Assembly (NCBI GenBank): GCA_963626805.1 | Contig: CAVFXS010000056.1 | Span: forward strand, 61,541 to 125,540 | DNA length: 64,000 nt | Source: CAG-632 sp963626805 | GTDB taxonomy: Bacteria; Bacillota; Clostridia; Lachnospirales; Lachnospiraceae | Direction of reading: 5' to 3' | Translations under genes and position numbers: made by a program | Notes under the pieces: generated by a model | Database searches by the model: none | What the model saw: the letters and a program-made list of their open reading frames with translations, nothing else | What the model was told of the DNA's origin: nothing | Shown: piece by piece, positions 1 through 9,595 of the stretch | How positions within the stretch are numbered: the stretch's first letter is position 1 | How the letters are laid out: every line of letters starts with the position of its first letter

Positions 1-835
1 CTACAAAATCGCCATTCGGATTGGTCGCAACTCTGCGCAAATCCGCGATTAACGCACTGGCCGTCAGATAACGTCGCTCCGGCTTCTTCTGGGTACATTT
101 TAAGATCACCTTCTCCAGACTTGCCGGTATATCCGGATAATATTCTCTCGGCGGAATCATTTCTCCCTGAATATGCATCAATGCAACGGTTACGTTATTA
201 TCCCCCTCAAACGGTACCCGTCCGGTTACCATCTCATACATGGTAATACCCAGGGAATAGATATCGCTCTTTTCATCACTGTAGCCGCCTCTTGCCTGTT
301 CCGGTGAGATATAATGAACACTACCCATAGCATTGGATGCTACCGTATTGGAGGTAGCTGCCCGTGCGATACCGAAATCCGTTACCTTCAGGGTTCCATT
401 TTTCGACACAATAATATTCTGCGGTTTAATATCTCTGTGAATCGTATGATTCTGATGAGCCACTTCGATACCGGATGCGATCTGCAGTGCAAAATCCAGT
501 GCCTGATCTGCCGGTAATCTGCCATGATCCATGATATATTCCTTCAGGGTAATTCCCTCTACGAACTCCATGACAATATAGTAGATGCCCTCATCTTCTC
601 CAACATCATATACATTTACAATATTCGGATGAGACAGTCCTGCTGCCGACTGTGCCTCAACCCGGAACTTGGATACAAAATTCCGGTCATCGCTGAATTC
701 CCGCTTCAGCACCTTAACTGCAACATAACGATTCAGCTTATGATCCTTTGCCTTATATACCTCAGACATACCACCTGAGCCTACAAGTTCGATTATTTCG
801 TATCTATCACCTAACATCATTCCTGGTTTTAACAT
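1..835 (-). CDS. prkC: Serine/threonine protein kinase, PrkC type (C-terminal part outside window)
   Basis: Hanks-type Ser/Thr kinase, N-terminal 278 codons only; the gene runs off the left edge. Translating the reverse strand from the ATG at 833-835 gives a glycine loop (GSGGMSEVY), the ATP-binding lysine in VAVKVL (Lys41), the catalytic loop HRDIKPQN, DFGIAR and the activation-segment GSVHYISPEQARGG, so the kinase domain is intact. The usual transmembrane segment and extracellular PASTA repeats would lie beyond the edge. A GAGGTG ribosome site precedes the start. It lies 16 bases after prpC, the cognate phosphatase, the usual Firmicutes pair that senses wall fragments and adjusts growth, wall synthesis and dormancy exit. 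Confidence 0.95.
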   Translation of the reverse strand, partial: MLKPGMMLGDRYEIIELVGSGGMSEVYKAKDHKLNRYVAVKVLKREFSDDRNFVSKFRVEAQSAAGLSHPNIVNVYDVGEDEGIYYIVMEFVEGITLKEYIMDHGRLPADQALDFALQIASGIEVAHQNHTIHRDIKPQNIIVSKNGTLKVTDFGIARAATSNTVASNAMGSVHYISPEQARGGYSDEKSDIYSLGITMYEMVTGRVPFEGDNNVTVALMHIQGEMIPPREYYPDIPASLEKVILKCTQKKPERRYLTASALIADLRRVATNPNGDFV

Positions 836-851
836 TTTTACACCTCTCTAT

Positions 852-1574
852 TTACTGTGCTACCACAAGGGCTGCTATATTATCTTTGCCGCCGTAATAA
901 TTCGCCCGGTCGATCAGGCGTGTCACTGCAGCTTCCGGTTGTTCTGCCTCAATAATGATATTCTGGATCTCATCATCCTCCACCATGTTGGATAATCCAT
1001 CGGAACACATTAGAATCTTTTCATCCATGTGCAACTCAATTTCAAAGAAATCCGGAATTGCTTCCTCGCTTGCTCCCAAAGCTCTGGTAATAATATTCTT
1101 CTCCGGATGGTTCCGTACCTTCAGCGGATCCAGCTGTCCGGTCCGGATCAGCTCCTCTACAAGAGAATGATCCAGTGTTATCTGTCGGATACTGTCCTTA
1201 TCCAGTACATACAATCGACTGTCACCGATGTTGGCCACATATAAATGATTGGCATCCACCACCGCACAGACAAATGTAGTTCCCATACCGTTTAACTCTT
1301 CCCGTTCCTTCGATGCTGTCAGAATCTCGTCATTTACTGCCCGAATTCCCTGCTTCATCACTGTAATGGGGTTTGAGTCCTCACATTGCTTTACAAATTC
1401 CACAAATTGATACACTGCGTAAGAAGAAGCATAATCGCCAGCCTTATGTCCACCCATACCATCTGCTACAATATAGAGATTCGGAAGACATCCCACAGGC
1501 TCATCACTGAAGAAGAGATTATCCTGATTCATACTCCGCTTCTTACCGATATCTGTTTTTCCAAAAGATAACAA
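852..1574 (-). CDS. prpC: PP2C-family protein phosphatase, partner of PrkC
   Basis: Metal-dependent Ser/Thr phosphatase of 240 residues, the normal size of bacterial Stp/PrpC. The PP2C motifs appear in order: DIGKKRSMNQD near the N-terminus (metal Asp18), ADGMGG at 37-42, GDSRLYVL, LMCSDGL, and GGKDNIA near the C-terminus. It would dephosphorylate PrkC and its substrates in the cytoplasm. The start is a TTG at 1572-1574, placed 8 bases after a GGAGG box. It sits 12 bases after rlmN and just before prkC, so it is co-transcribed with the def-fmt-rsmB-rlmN block, as in many Firmicutes. Confidence 0.95.
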   Translation of the reverse strand: MLSFGKTDIGKKRSMNQDNLFFSDEPVGCLPNLYIVADGMGGHKAGDYASSYAVYQFVEFVKQCEDSNPITVMKQGIRAVNDEILTASKEREELNGMGTTFVCAVVDANHLYVANIGDSRLYVLDKDSIRQITLDHSLVEELIRTGQLDPLKVRNHPEKNIITRALGASEEAIPDFFEIELHMDEKILMCSDGLSNMVEDDEIQNIIIEAEQPEAAVTRLIDRANYYGGKDNIAALVVAQ

Positions 1575-1586
1575 ATCAGCTTCCTC

Positions 1587-2615
1587 CTATTGATTTCGTT
1601 GCATATAATTTCTCCTTAACTGCCCGCAGGCAGCGTCAATATCCCTACCCATACCTCTTCTTATAGTACCATTAATCTGATTATTTTCAAGTAGATATTT
1701 GAAATTTTGTATCGATTTATCTGTTCCGCGCTGAAAATCCCGCTCCTTGATCGGGTTGATCGGAATCAGATTTACATGACACGGCCGGTACGGTTTTAGC
1801 AGCTCTGCCAGCCGTTTTGCATGCTCCGGCGAGTCATTGACTCCCTGTACCAGACTGTATTCATAGGTGACCCGGCGCCCCGTTTTCTCAAAATAATACT
1901 GACAGGCCTCCAGCGTTTCATGAAGGGAATATCGTCTTGCAATCGGCATCAGTGCCTGCCGCTCGGCATCCGTGGATGCATGCAGGGACAGTGCAAAGGT
2001 GATCTGAAAGCCCTCCTCTGCAAGTGTCCGTATCTGCGGAACCAGGCCGCAACTGGACACGGTGATATTTCTCTGGCTGATATGCAGTCCCCGCTCACCG
2101 GATATCAGATGTAAGAAACGAATCAGGGAATCATAGTTATCCAATGGTTCCCCGGATCCCATCACTACAATATTCGATACCCGCTCTCCCATTGCATACT
2201 GCATGGCATAGACCTGATCCAGCATCTCAGATGCGGTCAGATTTCTCACAACGCCGTCAATGGTCGATGCACAGAACCGGCATCCCATCCGGCAGCCGAC
2301 CTGTGAGGATATGCAGACAGAGTTTCCATGCTTATACGGCATCCAGACACTCTCGATCAGATTGTTATCCCATAACCGGAACAGAAATTTATTCGTTCCG
2401 TCTTCTTTGGATACCAGTCTGGTCTCCTCCTCCACTCCGATCCAGTCCTCTGCGAGCTTCTTCCGAAGCTCTCCCGGAAGATTCTTCATTTCCTCCGGAG
2501 AGCGTACCAGCTTCTGATGGATCCACTGATACACCTGATCTGCCCGGAATTTCGGCAATCCCAGTTCCTTTATATATGCTTGCAGTTCTTCATATGTCAT
2601 CGAACGAATATCCAT
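1587..2615 (-). CDS. rlmN: Dual-specificity 23S rRNA/tRNA adenine-C2 methyltransferase RlmN
   Basis: Radical SAM enzyme that methylates C2 of A2503 in 23S rRNA and of A37 in some tRNAs. The 342-residue protein has the cluster motif CRMGCRFC, the GSGEPLDNYD segment of SAM binding, and a late cysteine in DIDAACGQLRRN that matches the residue carrying the transient methyl adduct. Length fits the family. It sits between rsmB and prpC with 9- and 12-base gaps, inside a translation-linked operon. RlmN and the antibiotic-resistance enzyme Cfr are related; the N-terminal region here and the housekeeping context favour RlmN. Confidence 0.96.
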   Translation of the reverse strand: MDIRSMTYEELQAYIKELGLPKFRADQVYQWIHQKLVRSPEEMKNLPGELRKKLAEDWIGVEEETRLVSKEDGTNKFLFRLWDNNLIESVWMPYKHGNSVCISSQVGCRMGCRFCASTIDGVVRNLTASEMLDQVYAMQYAMGERVSNIVVMGSGEPLDNYDSLIRFLHLISGERGLHISQRNITVSSCGLVPQIRTLAEEGFQITFALSLHASTDAERQALMPIARRYSLHETLEACQYYFEKTGRRVTYEYSLVQGVNDSPEHAKRLAELLKPYRPCHVNLIPINPIKERDFQRGTDKSIQNFKYLLENNQINGTIRRGMGRDIDAACGQLRRNYMQRNQ

Positions 2616-2624
2616 AGTTTTACC

Positions 2625-4031
2625 TCAGTTTTTCTTCTTCCGGAATGCTGCCATAAAGAATCCGTCACAGCTCTGCAAACCGGGCAATAATGTTGTATAA
2701 CCCTGTTCAAGATCTGTTCCCAGCTGATCCTTTACCTCGTTAACCAGTGTTTTTGGCAGGTATTGATGCAGATCCTCCGGTTCCAACGGATAGTTCTCTG
2801 TCAGCCATCCGACCTGTTCCTCGTTCTCTCCCGGATGAATCGTACACGTACTGTAGATCAGCCTTCCACCCGGTTTTACATAGGTCACCGCCTGTTTCAG
2901 GATCTCTCTTTGGAGGTGTACCAGCTCTGTCAGCTGTTCCGGTCGAATCCGGTATTTAATATCCTGCTTTCTGCCGATCACACCCAGTCCGGAACACGGT
3001 ACATCTGCGATCACAAAATCAAACTGCTCTCTTGCGGACGGATCCGGCTGCACCGCATCCCATACCTGTGTTTCTATATTTGAATACTGCATCCGTTCCA
3101 GATTCTCCTGAATCCGCTCTACCTTGGATGCACTGACATCCCGTGCCAGCACACTGCCCGGCTGCCCTTTCCGATCTGGATCCGCCAGTCCTAGACGCTC
3201 TGCTGCCTGCATGCTTTTGCCGCCCGGTGCCGCACAGATATCCAGAATCCGGTCTCCTGCCTTCGGATGAATCAGATATCCCTGCAATACAGAGCTCTCA
3301 TCCTGAACCGTTATCAGACCTTCCCGGAACGCCCGGATCCGGTTTAAATAATTATACCCGGTCAGCTGTAAGGTATTATCCGTATAATATCCATCGGAAG
3401 CCTTTACTCCGGCTGCCGCCAGACCTGCCTTTACCTCTTCTTTGGTCGTCCTTAAGAGATTGATCCGGACTGTCAGTGGCGATTCCTGTAAAAATGCCCG
3501 GAATATCCGCTCCGTAATCTCTTCCGGATACCAGGACAGCATTTTTTCTACCAGCCATTTCGGAATGGAATACTGTACAGCCATTGCTTTCACCGGATCC
3601 TCTTTCCGTTCCGGCAATGTGAGAGTGTCCTTCTGACGGATCAGATTCCGCAGGACACCGTTTACGAATCCGGTCAGCTGCCGGAAGCCCTTCTTCTTAG
3701 CGAGAAGCACTGCTTCATTGCAGACTGCCGAATCCGGTATGCTGTTCATAAACAGGATCTGATATGCACTCATCCGGAGAATGCTGCGGATATATGGCTT
3801 GCATTTATGCACCGGTGTTTTGGATATCCAATCGAGCTTATAATCCAGCTGAATCCGGTTCTCCAAGGTACCATTGCACAATCTGGTATAAAAGCTCCGC
3901 TCCTGCTTGCTCATATACTGATAATTGCGAAGCGTAATATTCATTGCTTCACTGGCTGTCTTTTTCTCCCGATCCACATCGGTCAGTGTCTCCATCGCCA
4001 GTTCCCGTACATTGATACTGCTGCCTGCCAT
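2625..4031 (-). CDS. rsmB: 16S rRNA m5C967 methyltransferase RsmB
   Basis: SAM-dependent cytosine-C5 methyltransferase acting on C967 of 16S rRNA. The N-terminal 140 residues form the NusB-like RNA-binding domain (RELAMETLTDVDREK onward). The catalytic part has the SAM motif DICAAPGGKS, the PCSG motif in ADVPCSGLG and the catalytic cysteine in STCTIHPGENE. The 468 residues are slightly longer than the usual 430-450. It lies between fmt and rlmN in the same direction with short gaps, in the conserved def-fmt-rsmB order. Confidence 0.96.
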   Translation of the reverse strand: MAGSSINVRELAMETLTDVDREKKTASEAMNITLRNYQYMSKQERSFYTRLCNGTLENRIQLDYKLDWISKTPVHKCKPYIRSILRMSAYQILFMNSIPDSAVCNEAVLLAKKKGFRQLTGFVNGVLRNLIRQKDTLTLPERKEDPVKAMAVQYSIPKWLVEKMLSWYPEEITERIFRAFLQESPLTVRINLLRTTKEEVKAGLAAAGVKASDGYYTDNTLQLTGYNYLNRIRAFREGLITVQDESSVLQGYLIHPKAGDRILDICAAPGGKSMQAAERLGLADPDRKGQPGSVLARDVSASKVERIQENLERMQYSNIETQVWDAVQPDPSAREQFDFVIADVPCSGLGVIGRKQDIKYRIRPEQLTELVHLQREILKQAVTYVKPGGRLIYSTCTIHPGENEEQVGWLTENYPLEPEDLHQYLPKTLVNEVKDQLGTDLEQGYTTLLPGLQSCDGFFMAAFRKKKN

Positions 4032-4062
4032 AATCCGCCCGTTCCTTTCTGTATTTCCCGTG

Positions 4063-5013
4063 CTACTCCTGTGTCTGCTTTCCGCACCGCATTCCTTCTT
4101 CTACCGTAAAGCCAAGAAGAAACGCATCGGTATTCATCCGCTTTTTACCTTCTAACTGCAATTGTGTTACCCGAAGTCCTCCCGGATTACACTGAATCGT
4201 AAATGACTTCTTATCCACTGCAGTTATCATACCCGGTTCTCTCTGCTGATTTTCCGGTATCTCTACTACATCTGCCTCATATATTTTCAGATTCTTTCCC
4301 TGTAACTGTGTATATGCACTCGGCCACGGATTCAGACCTCGAACCAGTCGTTCCAATCCCTCTGCCGGCTGTTCAAAATCCAGTTCTCCCATGGATTTCT
4401 TCAGCATATGGGCATAACAGCTCCTGGAATCATCCTGCGGAATCCGTGGTGCCGTTCCCGCTTCGATCTTCTCCATTGTTGAGATACAGAGTCTGGCTCC
4501 TGCTTCCGCCAGCTTATCGTGATAACTGCCACCGGTCTCCTTTGCATCGATCGGCACCACCAGTTGTTCGATCATATCCCCGGTATCCAGTCCCTTAGCC
4601 ATATACATGGTCGTAACACCGCTTTCCTTCTCACCGTCCATGATTACTCTTTGGATCGGTGCTGCACCACGGTACTTCGGCAGTAATGATGCATGTACAT
4701 TCACGCAGCCATACGGCGGGATTGCAAGCAGCTCCTCCGGGAGAATCTGTCCGAATGCTACTACAATAATGATATCCGGCTGCAGATTCCGGATCTCCTC
4801 TATGACCTCCGGCTCCCGTACCCGTACCGGCTGATAAACAGGGATCTGATGCTCTAATGCTTTTTCCTTTACCGGGGTATATTGCATACTCTTTCCCCGG
4901 CCCTTCGGCTTATCCGGCTGTGTATACACACCGATGACAGTGTGTCCTGCCTGAATGATCGCTTCTAATACCGGTACTGCAAAATCCGGTGTTCCCATAA
5001 ATATTACACGCAT
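4063..5013 (-). CDS. fmt: Methionyl-tRNA formyltransferase
   Basis: Transfers a formyl group from 10-formyl-THF to initiator Met-tRNA. The N-terminal formyltransferase domain starts MRVIFMGTPDFAV and carries the NVHASLLPKYRGAAPIQ segment with the active-site Asn-His pair and the downstream GLDTGDM aspartate. A C-terminal OB-fold tRNA-binding domain follows (GLNPWPSAYTQ and after). Length 316 is standard. It starts 11 bases after def, whose product removes the same formyl group. Confidence 0.97.
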   Translation of the reverse strand: MRVIFMGTPDFAVPVLEAIIQAGHTVIGVYTQPDKPKGRGKSMQYTPVKEKALEHQIPVYQPVRVREPEVIEEIRNLQPDIIIVVAFGQILPEELLAIPPYGCVNVHASLLPKYRGAAPIQRVIMDGEKESGVTTMYMAKGLDTGDMIEQLVVPIDAKETGGSYHDKLAEAGARLCISTMEKIEAGTAPRIPQDDSRSCYAHMLKKSMGELDFEQPAEGLERLVRGLNPWPSAYTQLQGKNLKIYEADVVEIPENQQREPGMITAVDKKSFTIQCNPGGLRVTQLQLEGKKRMNTDAFLLGFTVEEGMRCGKQTQE

Positions 5014-5024
5014 ATGCTCACCAC

Positions 5025-5486
5025 CTATTCTACTTCCCGTAATCCGCCTTCTGCGTGATCCCGGTACAGGATGCCGTCCAGATGATCCACCTCATGGCAG
5101 ATTGCCCGTGCCAGAAGCTCTGTGCCTTCCACCTCAAACTGCTCCATATTCTCATCATAGGCTCTGCATTTTACATAGTTCGGTCTGGTCACGGTACCGA
5201 CCTTACCCGGAAGACTTAAGCATCCTTCCTCTCCGGTCTGCTCTCCGGACTGTTCCAGAATCTCCGGATTGATCAATACCAATGGTTCATCATTTCCAAT
5301 ATCAATTACTACGATCCGTTTTAAAATTCCTACCTGCGGAGCTGCCAGTCCGACTCCGTTTGCCTCATACATGGTATCAAACATATCATCAATCAGCTGT
5401 AACAGCCTCGGTGTCATCTTATCTACGGCTTTACACTGCTTTCTTAAAACCGGATCGCCTTCATAACGGATTTTACGTATTCCCAT
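5025..5486 (-). CDS. def: Peptide deformylase
   Basis: Metalloenzyme that removes the N-formyl group from nascent proteins. All three signature motifs are present in order: GVGLAAPQVG, EEGCLSLPG and HEVDHLDG (HExxH metal site). The length of 153 residues is the short type-1-like form common in Clostridia. It is the first gene of the operon that continues with fmt, rsmB, rlmN, prpC and prkC, and a promoter can be read directly upstream at 5539-5567. Confidence 0.97.
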   Translation of the reverse strand: MGIRKIRYEGDPVLRKQCKAVDKMTPRLLQLIDDMFDTMYEANGVGLAAPQVGILKRIVVIDIGNDEPLVLINPEILEQSGEQTGEEGCLSLPGKVGTVTRPNYVKCRAYDENMEQFEVEGTELLARAICHEVDHLDGILYRDHAEGGLREVE

Positions 5487-5538
5487 TCTAATTCCTGCCT
5501 TTCTTATTCCGGATCCTCATATCCGGCTGCTTCGTTTT

Positions 5539-5567
5539 AGTATAACGGTTTCTTTCTTTTTTATCAA
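5539..5567 (-). promoter_or_regulatory. Sigma-A promoter for the def-fmt-rsmB-rlmN-prpC-prkC operon
   Basis: On the minus strand TTGATA (5562-5567) is followed after exactly 17 bases by TATACT (5539-5544). The -35 box overlaps the priA stop codon, so the operon is separated from priA transcriptionally only by this internal start. Confidence 0.7.
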
Positions 5568-7813
5568 TATCCCTTCATGGGATTTAAGTCGAAATAAAGC
5601 CTGCAGGTCTCCTGGACTCCGCTTTGTTCCGCATATAGCTCAAGCTGTACCTTTGCATCCAGCAGTGCCTGTTCCTGCTCACTCTTTAAATATAATATCC
5701 TACGGTACACATCGTGGATCTTACCGATGACCGGTGTGGACGGACCGATGACCCGTATATCCTCTCCCGAAACGGTCTTCCGCATATAGTCTGCCAGACA
5801 CTCCGCACATTTCTGGACCTGTTCCTCCTGTTCGCCTGTGATCAGAACTGCGATCATGGATACCACCGGCGGATATTTTAATATCCTCCGATATGTGATC
5901 TCATTCCGGTAAAACAGCTCATAATCCTGTGCCGCTGCTGCCTGGATCACTGCATGCTCCGGATCATAGGTCTGAATCACGACCTGTCCCGGCCGTTCTC
6001 CACGCCCGGCTCTGCCTGCAGCCTGCGTCAGAAGCTCAAAGGTCCGTTCCCCCGCCATATAATCCTGACTGTGAAGACTTAAGTCTGCCGCCAGAACCCC
6101 TACCAGCGTTACATTCGGGAAATCATGCCCCTTTACAATCATCTGCGTACCTACCAGAATATCCGCCTTTCCTTCTGCAAATGCGGACAGGATCCTCTCA
6201 TGTCCGTCCTTTCCCTTTGTAGTATCCGCATCCATACGGAGAATCCTTGCTTCCGGAAAAAATACCTGCAGCTCCGCCTCCACCATCTGTGTGCCGGATC
6301 CGAACCGCCCGATCATACCGGATCCGCATACCTTACATTTCTTTACAAACGGTTCCGTATAGCCGCAATAATGACAGACCAGCTTCGGCACTGTGCTGTG
6401 ATGATCATGATAGGTCAACGACACCTGACAGTGCGGACAATTCACTACCTCTCCACAGCTTCTGCAGGATACAAAGCTGGCATATCCCCTCCGGTTCATG
6501 AAAATGATCGACTGCTCCTTCCGGCTCAGGCGATCTTCGATCAGTTCCTGCAAACGATAACTGAACCGACTGCGGTTGCCTTTCTGAAGCTCCTCCCGCA
6601 GATCTACGATCTCTACCTGTGGCAGGCTCCGCTTCTGTACCCGTTCCGTCAGCTTCCACAACTGATACTTCCCCTGCTCCGCCTGATAATAGGAACTAAC
6701 GGACGGCGTTGCAGAGCCGAGGATCACACTGGCATGATTCATATCCACCCGCTTGATTGCTGTCTCTCTGGCATGATATTTCGGTATATTATCACTCTTA
6801 TAGCTGCTCTCATGTTCCTCATCGATTACGATCAGTCCCAGATTGGAAAACGGTGCAAACAGTGCAGACCGGGGTCCGATCACAATGTCCACCTCGCCCT
6901 TCCGGATACGCTCGAACTGATCATACCGTTCCCCCTTGCTCATCCGGGAATTCAAGATCGTGATCCGTTCCCCAAAATGTCTGCGGAACCGCATCACCGT
7001 CTGGAATGTCAGGGATATTTCAGGGATCAGCATAATAACCTGTCTTCCCTGTGCCAAAACCACATCCATGGCATGCATATATACCTCTGTCTTTCCGCTG
7101 CCGGTCACCCCATGCAGCAGATAGGTCTGATAATGACCGGACTCATAATCCTGCCGAAAGGCATTGATCAATCCCTGCTGTGCCGGATTCAGCTCCGGCT
7201 CCGGCTCAGTCAGGTACCGTTTCGTGCCTGCCTGGCGGTACTGTGTCTCTGTCAGGATTTCTATGGTTCCCTCCGCTATCAGCCGCTGGAAGGTTGCCGG
7301 ACTGATATTTAGCTTATTGCGTGCCAGCTCATACGGGACCGTTCCATGCTCTAACAGTGCCTCTGTCAGTCTTACCTTTGCTCCGTTATGCTTCCTCTGA
7401 TACTCCAGAAGTCGGAGTCTGCCCTCTTCTGCATCCACGGCCAGCTGAACCGTCTTCTTCTCCGCCGGTCGTACGGTCTCCTTTACCGGCATGACCGTCT
7501 TTAATGCCTGATACATGGTTGAGCCGTAGGTCTCCTTCATCCACTCTGCCAGCCGGATCAGCTGTCCTTCTACCGGGATCTGATTCTCTATGATCCGGTG
7601 TACCGGCTTGATCCGGTCTACATCATAGTTCGGCTCGTCACTGATCCCTATCACATATCCGGTCCGCATATGATTCCCTCTTCCGAACGGAATCTCCACC
7701 TGCATACCGACTGCGATTTTATCACACAAAGAAAAGGGCACTTCATACTGAAATGCCCGATCGATGGCTTCATGAGAAATATCGATTATTATATCCACAT
7801 ATTTTGCTGACAT
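5564..7813 (-). CDS. priA: Primosomal replication restart helicase PriA
   Basis: 3'-5' superfamily 2 helicase that reloads the replisome at stalled forks. After an N-terminal DNA-binding region of about 200 residues come Walker A (HGVTGSGKTEVY), the DEEH box, and the zinc-binding insertion with paired cysteines (CRSCGEVVNCPHC, CHYCGY, CKVCG), then helicase motifs ending in QAAGRAGR. Length 749 is typical. The N-terminus overlaps the murE 3' end by 44 bases, indicating translational coupling in the yicC-gmk-rpoZ-murE-priA operon. Confidence 0.97.
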   Translation of the reverse strand: MSAKYVDIIIDISHEAIDRAFQYEVPFSLCDKIAVGMQVEIPFGRGNHMRTGYVIGISDEPNYDVDRIKPVHRIIENQIPVEGQLIRLAEWMKETYGSTMYQALKTVMPVKETVRPAEKKTVQLAVDAEEGRLRLLEYQRKHNGAKVRLTEALLEHGTVPYELARNKLNISPATFQRLIAEGTIEILTETQYRQAGTKRYLTEPEPELNPAQQGLINAFRQDYESGHYQTYLLHGVTGSGKTEVYMHAMDVVLAQGRQVIMLIPEISLTFQTVMRFRRHFGERITILNSRMSKGERYDQFERIRKGEVDIVIGPRSALFAPFSNLGLIVIDEEHESSYKSDNIPKYHARETAIKRVDMNHASVILGSATPSVSSYYQAEQGKYQLWKLTERVQKRSLPQVEIVDLREELQKGNRSRFSYRLQELIEDRLSRKEQSIIFMNRRGYASFVSCRSCGEVVNCPHCQVSLTYHDHHSTVPKLVCHYCGYTEPFVKKCKVCGSGMIGRFGSGTQMVEAELQVFFPEARILRMDADTTKGKDGHERILSAFAEGKADILVGTQMIVKGHDFPNVTLVGVLAADLSLHSQDYMAGERTFELLTQAAGRAGRGERPGQVVIQTYDPEHAVIQAAAAQDYELFYRNEITYRRILKYPPVVSMIAVLITGEQEEQVQKCAECLADYMRKTVSGEDIRVIGPSTPVIGKIHDVYRRILYLKSEQEQALLDAKVQLELYAEQSGVQETCRLYFDLNPMKGY

Positions 7814-9269
7814 CCTCTTCCTCCAACACTTCCCGTATCAGCTCACGCTCATCCATGTGATACTTTACACCCTTTATCTCCTGATAATCTTCATGTCCCT
7901 TTCCTGCCAGAACGATAATATCGCCCGGCTGTGCATGCATGATCGCATACCGGAACGCTTCCTTCCGATCTATGATCTCTATATACTTACCATCGGTTTT
8001 TGAAATACCGGTAATAATATCATTGATAATATCCTGCGGTTCCTCAAATCGTGGATTATCCGAAGTAATGATCGTAAAATCCGCAAGCTTGCCGGATACC
8101 TCACCCATCTCGTATCTGCGCACCTTGGAGCGATTGCCTCCACAGCCAAATACAGAGATCAGCCGATTTGGACGATACTCCTTCAAGGTCTCCAGAATGC
8201 TCTCCAGACTGACTGCATTATGTGCATAATCGATCAGAATGGTAAACTGATCCGAAATCGGCACCAGCTCCACACGTCCTCTGACACGAATGGTCTCTAA
8301 AACCTCCTGAATATGCTTCTCCGGAACTCCCAGCTCATTTGCGATGGCAATGGCCGCCAGCGAGTTATAAATGCTGAATTTTCCCGGAATATTTACCTTC
8401 ATCTCGCCCTGAATCCGTCCGGTCAGCTGATAGCGGATTCCCAGATGTCCGTTCTCATGATACAGATGCCAGTCCTTTGCCTGATAATCGGCTGTATCAT
8501 GGACACCGTATGTAATCACCTGACAGGTATGTCCCTTTAAGATTTCCCTGTAATTATCATCATCCTCGTTGAAAATACCGATCTTACACATCTGGAACAA
8601 CTTACTCTTCCACATCCGGTATTCCTCAAAGCTTGCATGCTCATTCGGGCCGATGTGATCCTCGGAGAGATTGGTGAAAATACCGTAATCAAAGTCGACG
8701 CCTGCCACCCGGTCAAGCATTAATGCCTGAGAGGATACCTCCATTACCATACTGTCCAGTCCGTTCTTCACCATCTCCTTTAAATATCTCTGCAATGCCA
8801 GGGATTCCGGTGTCGTCTGCGCGGCAGTAATGGTTCTGTTGCCGGTCTGTACCTCGATCGTTCCGACCAGTCCGGTTTTATGACCGGTCTTTTCCAGCAT
8901 GGACTGTATCATATACGTCGTAGTAGTCTTGCCCTTAGTTCCGGTAATACCGATCACCTTTAACTGCTTTGACGGCTCTCCATAGAAATAAGAAGACATG
9001 ACTCCCATTGCATACCGGGAGTTCGGCACCTGAATCACGGTTACCGTCTCCGGCACCTCAACCGGCTTCTCTACCACCAGAACAGAGGCACCCTTTCCTG
9101 CCACCTCTCCGGCAAATGAATGTCCGTCCCGGACACTGCCGCTGATACAGAAAAACAAATATCCCGCCTTTACCTTTCTGGAATCATTCTCCACTTCTGC
9201 TACTTCTGTATCCAGACTTCCCTGAAGCAACTGATAATCCAGGGAAGAAACTAACTCCGCTAACTTCAT
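7770..9269 (-). CDS. murE: UDP-MurNAc-tripeptide ligase MurE, meso-diaminopimelate type
   Basis: Adds the third amino acid to the peptidoglycan precursor in the cytoplasm. The ATP site GTKGKTTTTY, the central Mur ligase domain and the C-terminal GKGHEDYQ are present. The specificity motif reads DNPR, the pattern associated with meso-DAP rather than L-lysine. The ATG at 9267-9269 is chosen because GGAGG lies 8 bases upstream; an in-frame GTG at 9287 would place that ribosome site inside the coding region. The product is then 499 residues. It sits downstream of rpoZ, with a weak hairpin in between. Confidence 0.96.
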   Translation of the reverse strand: MKLAELVSSLDYQLLQGSLDTEVAEVENDSRKVKAGYLFFCISGSVRDGHSFAGEVAGKGASVLVVEKPVEVPETVTVIQVPNSRYAMGVMSSYFYGEPSKQLKVIGITGTKGKTTTTYMIQSMLEKTGHKTGLVGTIEVQTGNRTITAAQTTPESLALQRYLKEMVKNGLDSMVMEVSSQALMLDRVAGVDFDYGIFTNLSEDHIGPNEHASFEEYRMWKSKLFQMCKIGIFNEDDDNYREILKGHTCQVITYGVHDTADYQAKDWHLYHENGHLGIRYQLTGRIQGEMKVNIPGKFSIYNSLAAIAIANELGVPEKHIQEVLETIRVRGRVELVPISDQFTILIDYAHNAVSLESILETLKEYRPNRLISVFGCGGNRSKVRRYEMGEVSGKLADFTIITSDNPRFEEPQDIINDIITGISKTDGKYIEIIDRKEAFRYAIMHAQPGDIIVLAGKGHEDYQEIKGVKYHMDERELIREVLEEEDVSKICGYNNRYFS

Positions 9270-9306
9270 ATGTCTGACCCTCCTCACAAACGATAAGGAA
9301 AAGGAA

Positions 9307-9326
9307 AGGAGCTCTTAACAGCTCCT
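9307..9326 (-). terminator. Weak intrinsic terminator or attenuating hairpin between rpoZ and murE
   Basis: On the minus strand AGGAGCT pairs with AGCTCCT across a 6-base loop, followed by a pyrimidine run TTCCTTTTCC. It lies 12 bases after the rpoZ stop. The T run is interrupted, so partial read-through into murE is likely. Confidence 0.45.
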
Positions 9327-9338
9327 CTCATTCATTCC

Positions 9339-9581
9339 TTAATTCTCATCTTCTTCATCGCCGACAATCTTAACCTTGCCACTGTAAAGCTCTTCTACAG
9401 CCAGAGATAACGGCTTCTTACCCTTGGATTCTACCAAAGGCTCAGAACCTGCAATAATCTGACGTGCCCGCTTTGCACATGCTAACACGATGGAATAACG
9501 GCTCTGAACAACCGGCTGCTCGCCCGGCTCTACCTCACTGTTAACAACTTCCATTAAGTCAGTATAGGATGGATGTATCAT
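9339..9581 (-). CDS. rpoZ: RNA polymerase omega subunit
   Basis: Small subunit that supports folding of the beta-prime chain. The 80-residue protein has the family core SRYSIVLACAKRARQI followed by KPLSLAVEELYSGKV, the pattern that packs onto beta-prime. It is placed directly after gmk (14 bases), the usual gmk-rpoZ pair. The tail is acidic (GDEEDEN). Confidence 0.94.
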   Translation of the reverse strand: MIHPSYTDLMEVVNSEVEPGEQPVVQSRYSIVLACAKRARQIIAGSEPLVESKGKKPLSLAVEELYSGKVKIVGDEEDEN

Positions 9582-9595
9582 AATAAACTCCTTTC

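Noticed and set aside
6125..7312. Long open frame of 395 codons on the plus strand
   Set aside because: It lies fully antisense to priA, has no ribosome site and its translation is low-complexity without any known domain; priA is clear on the other strand.
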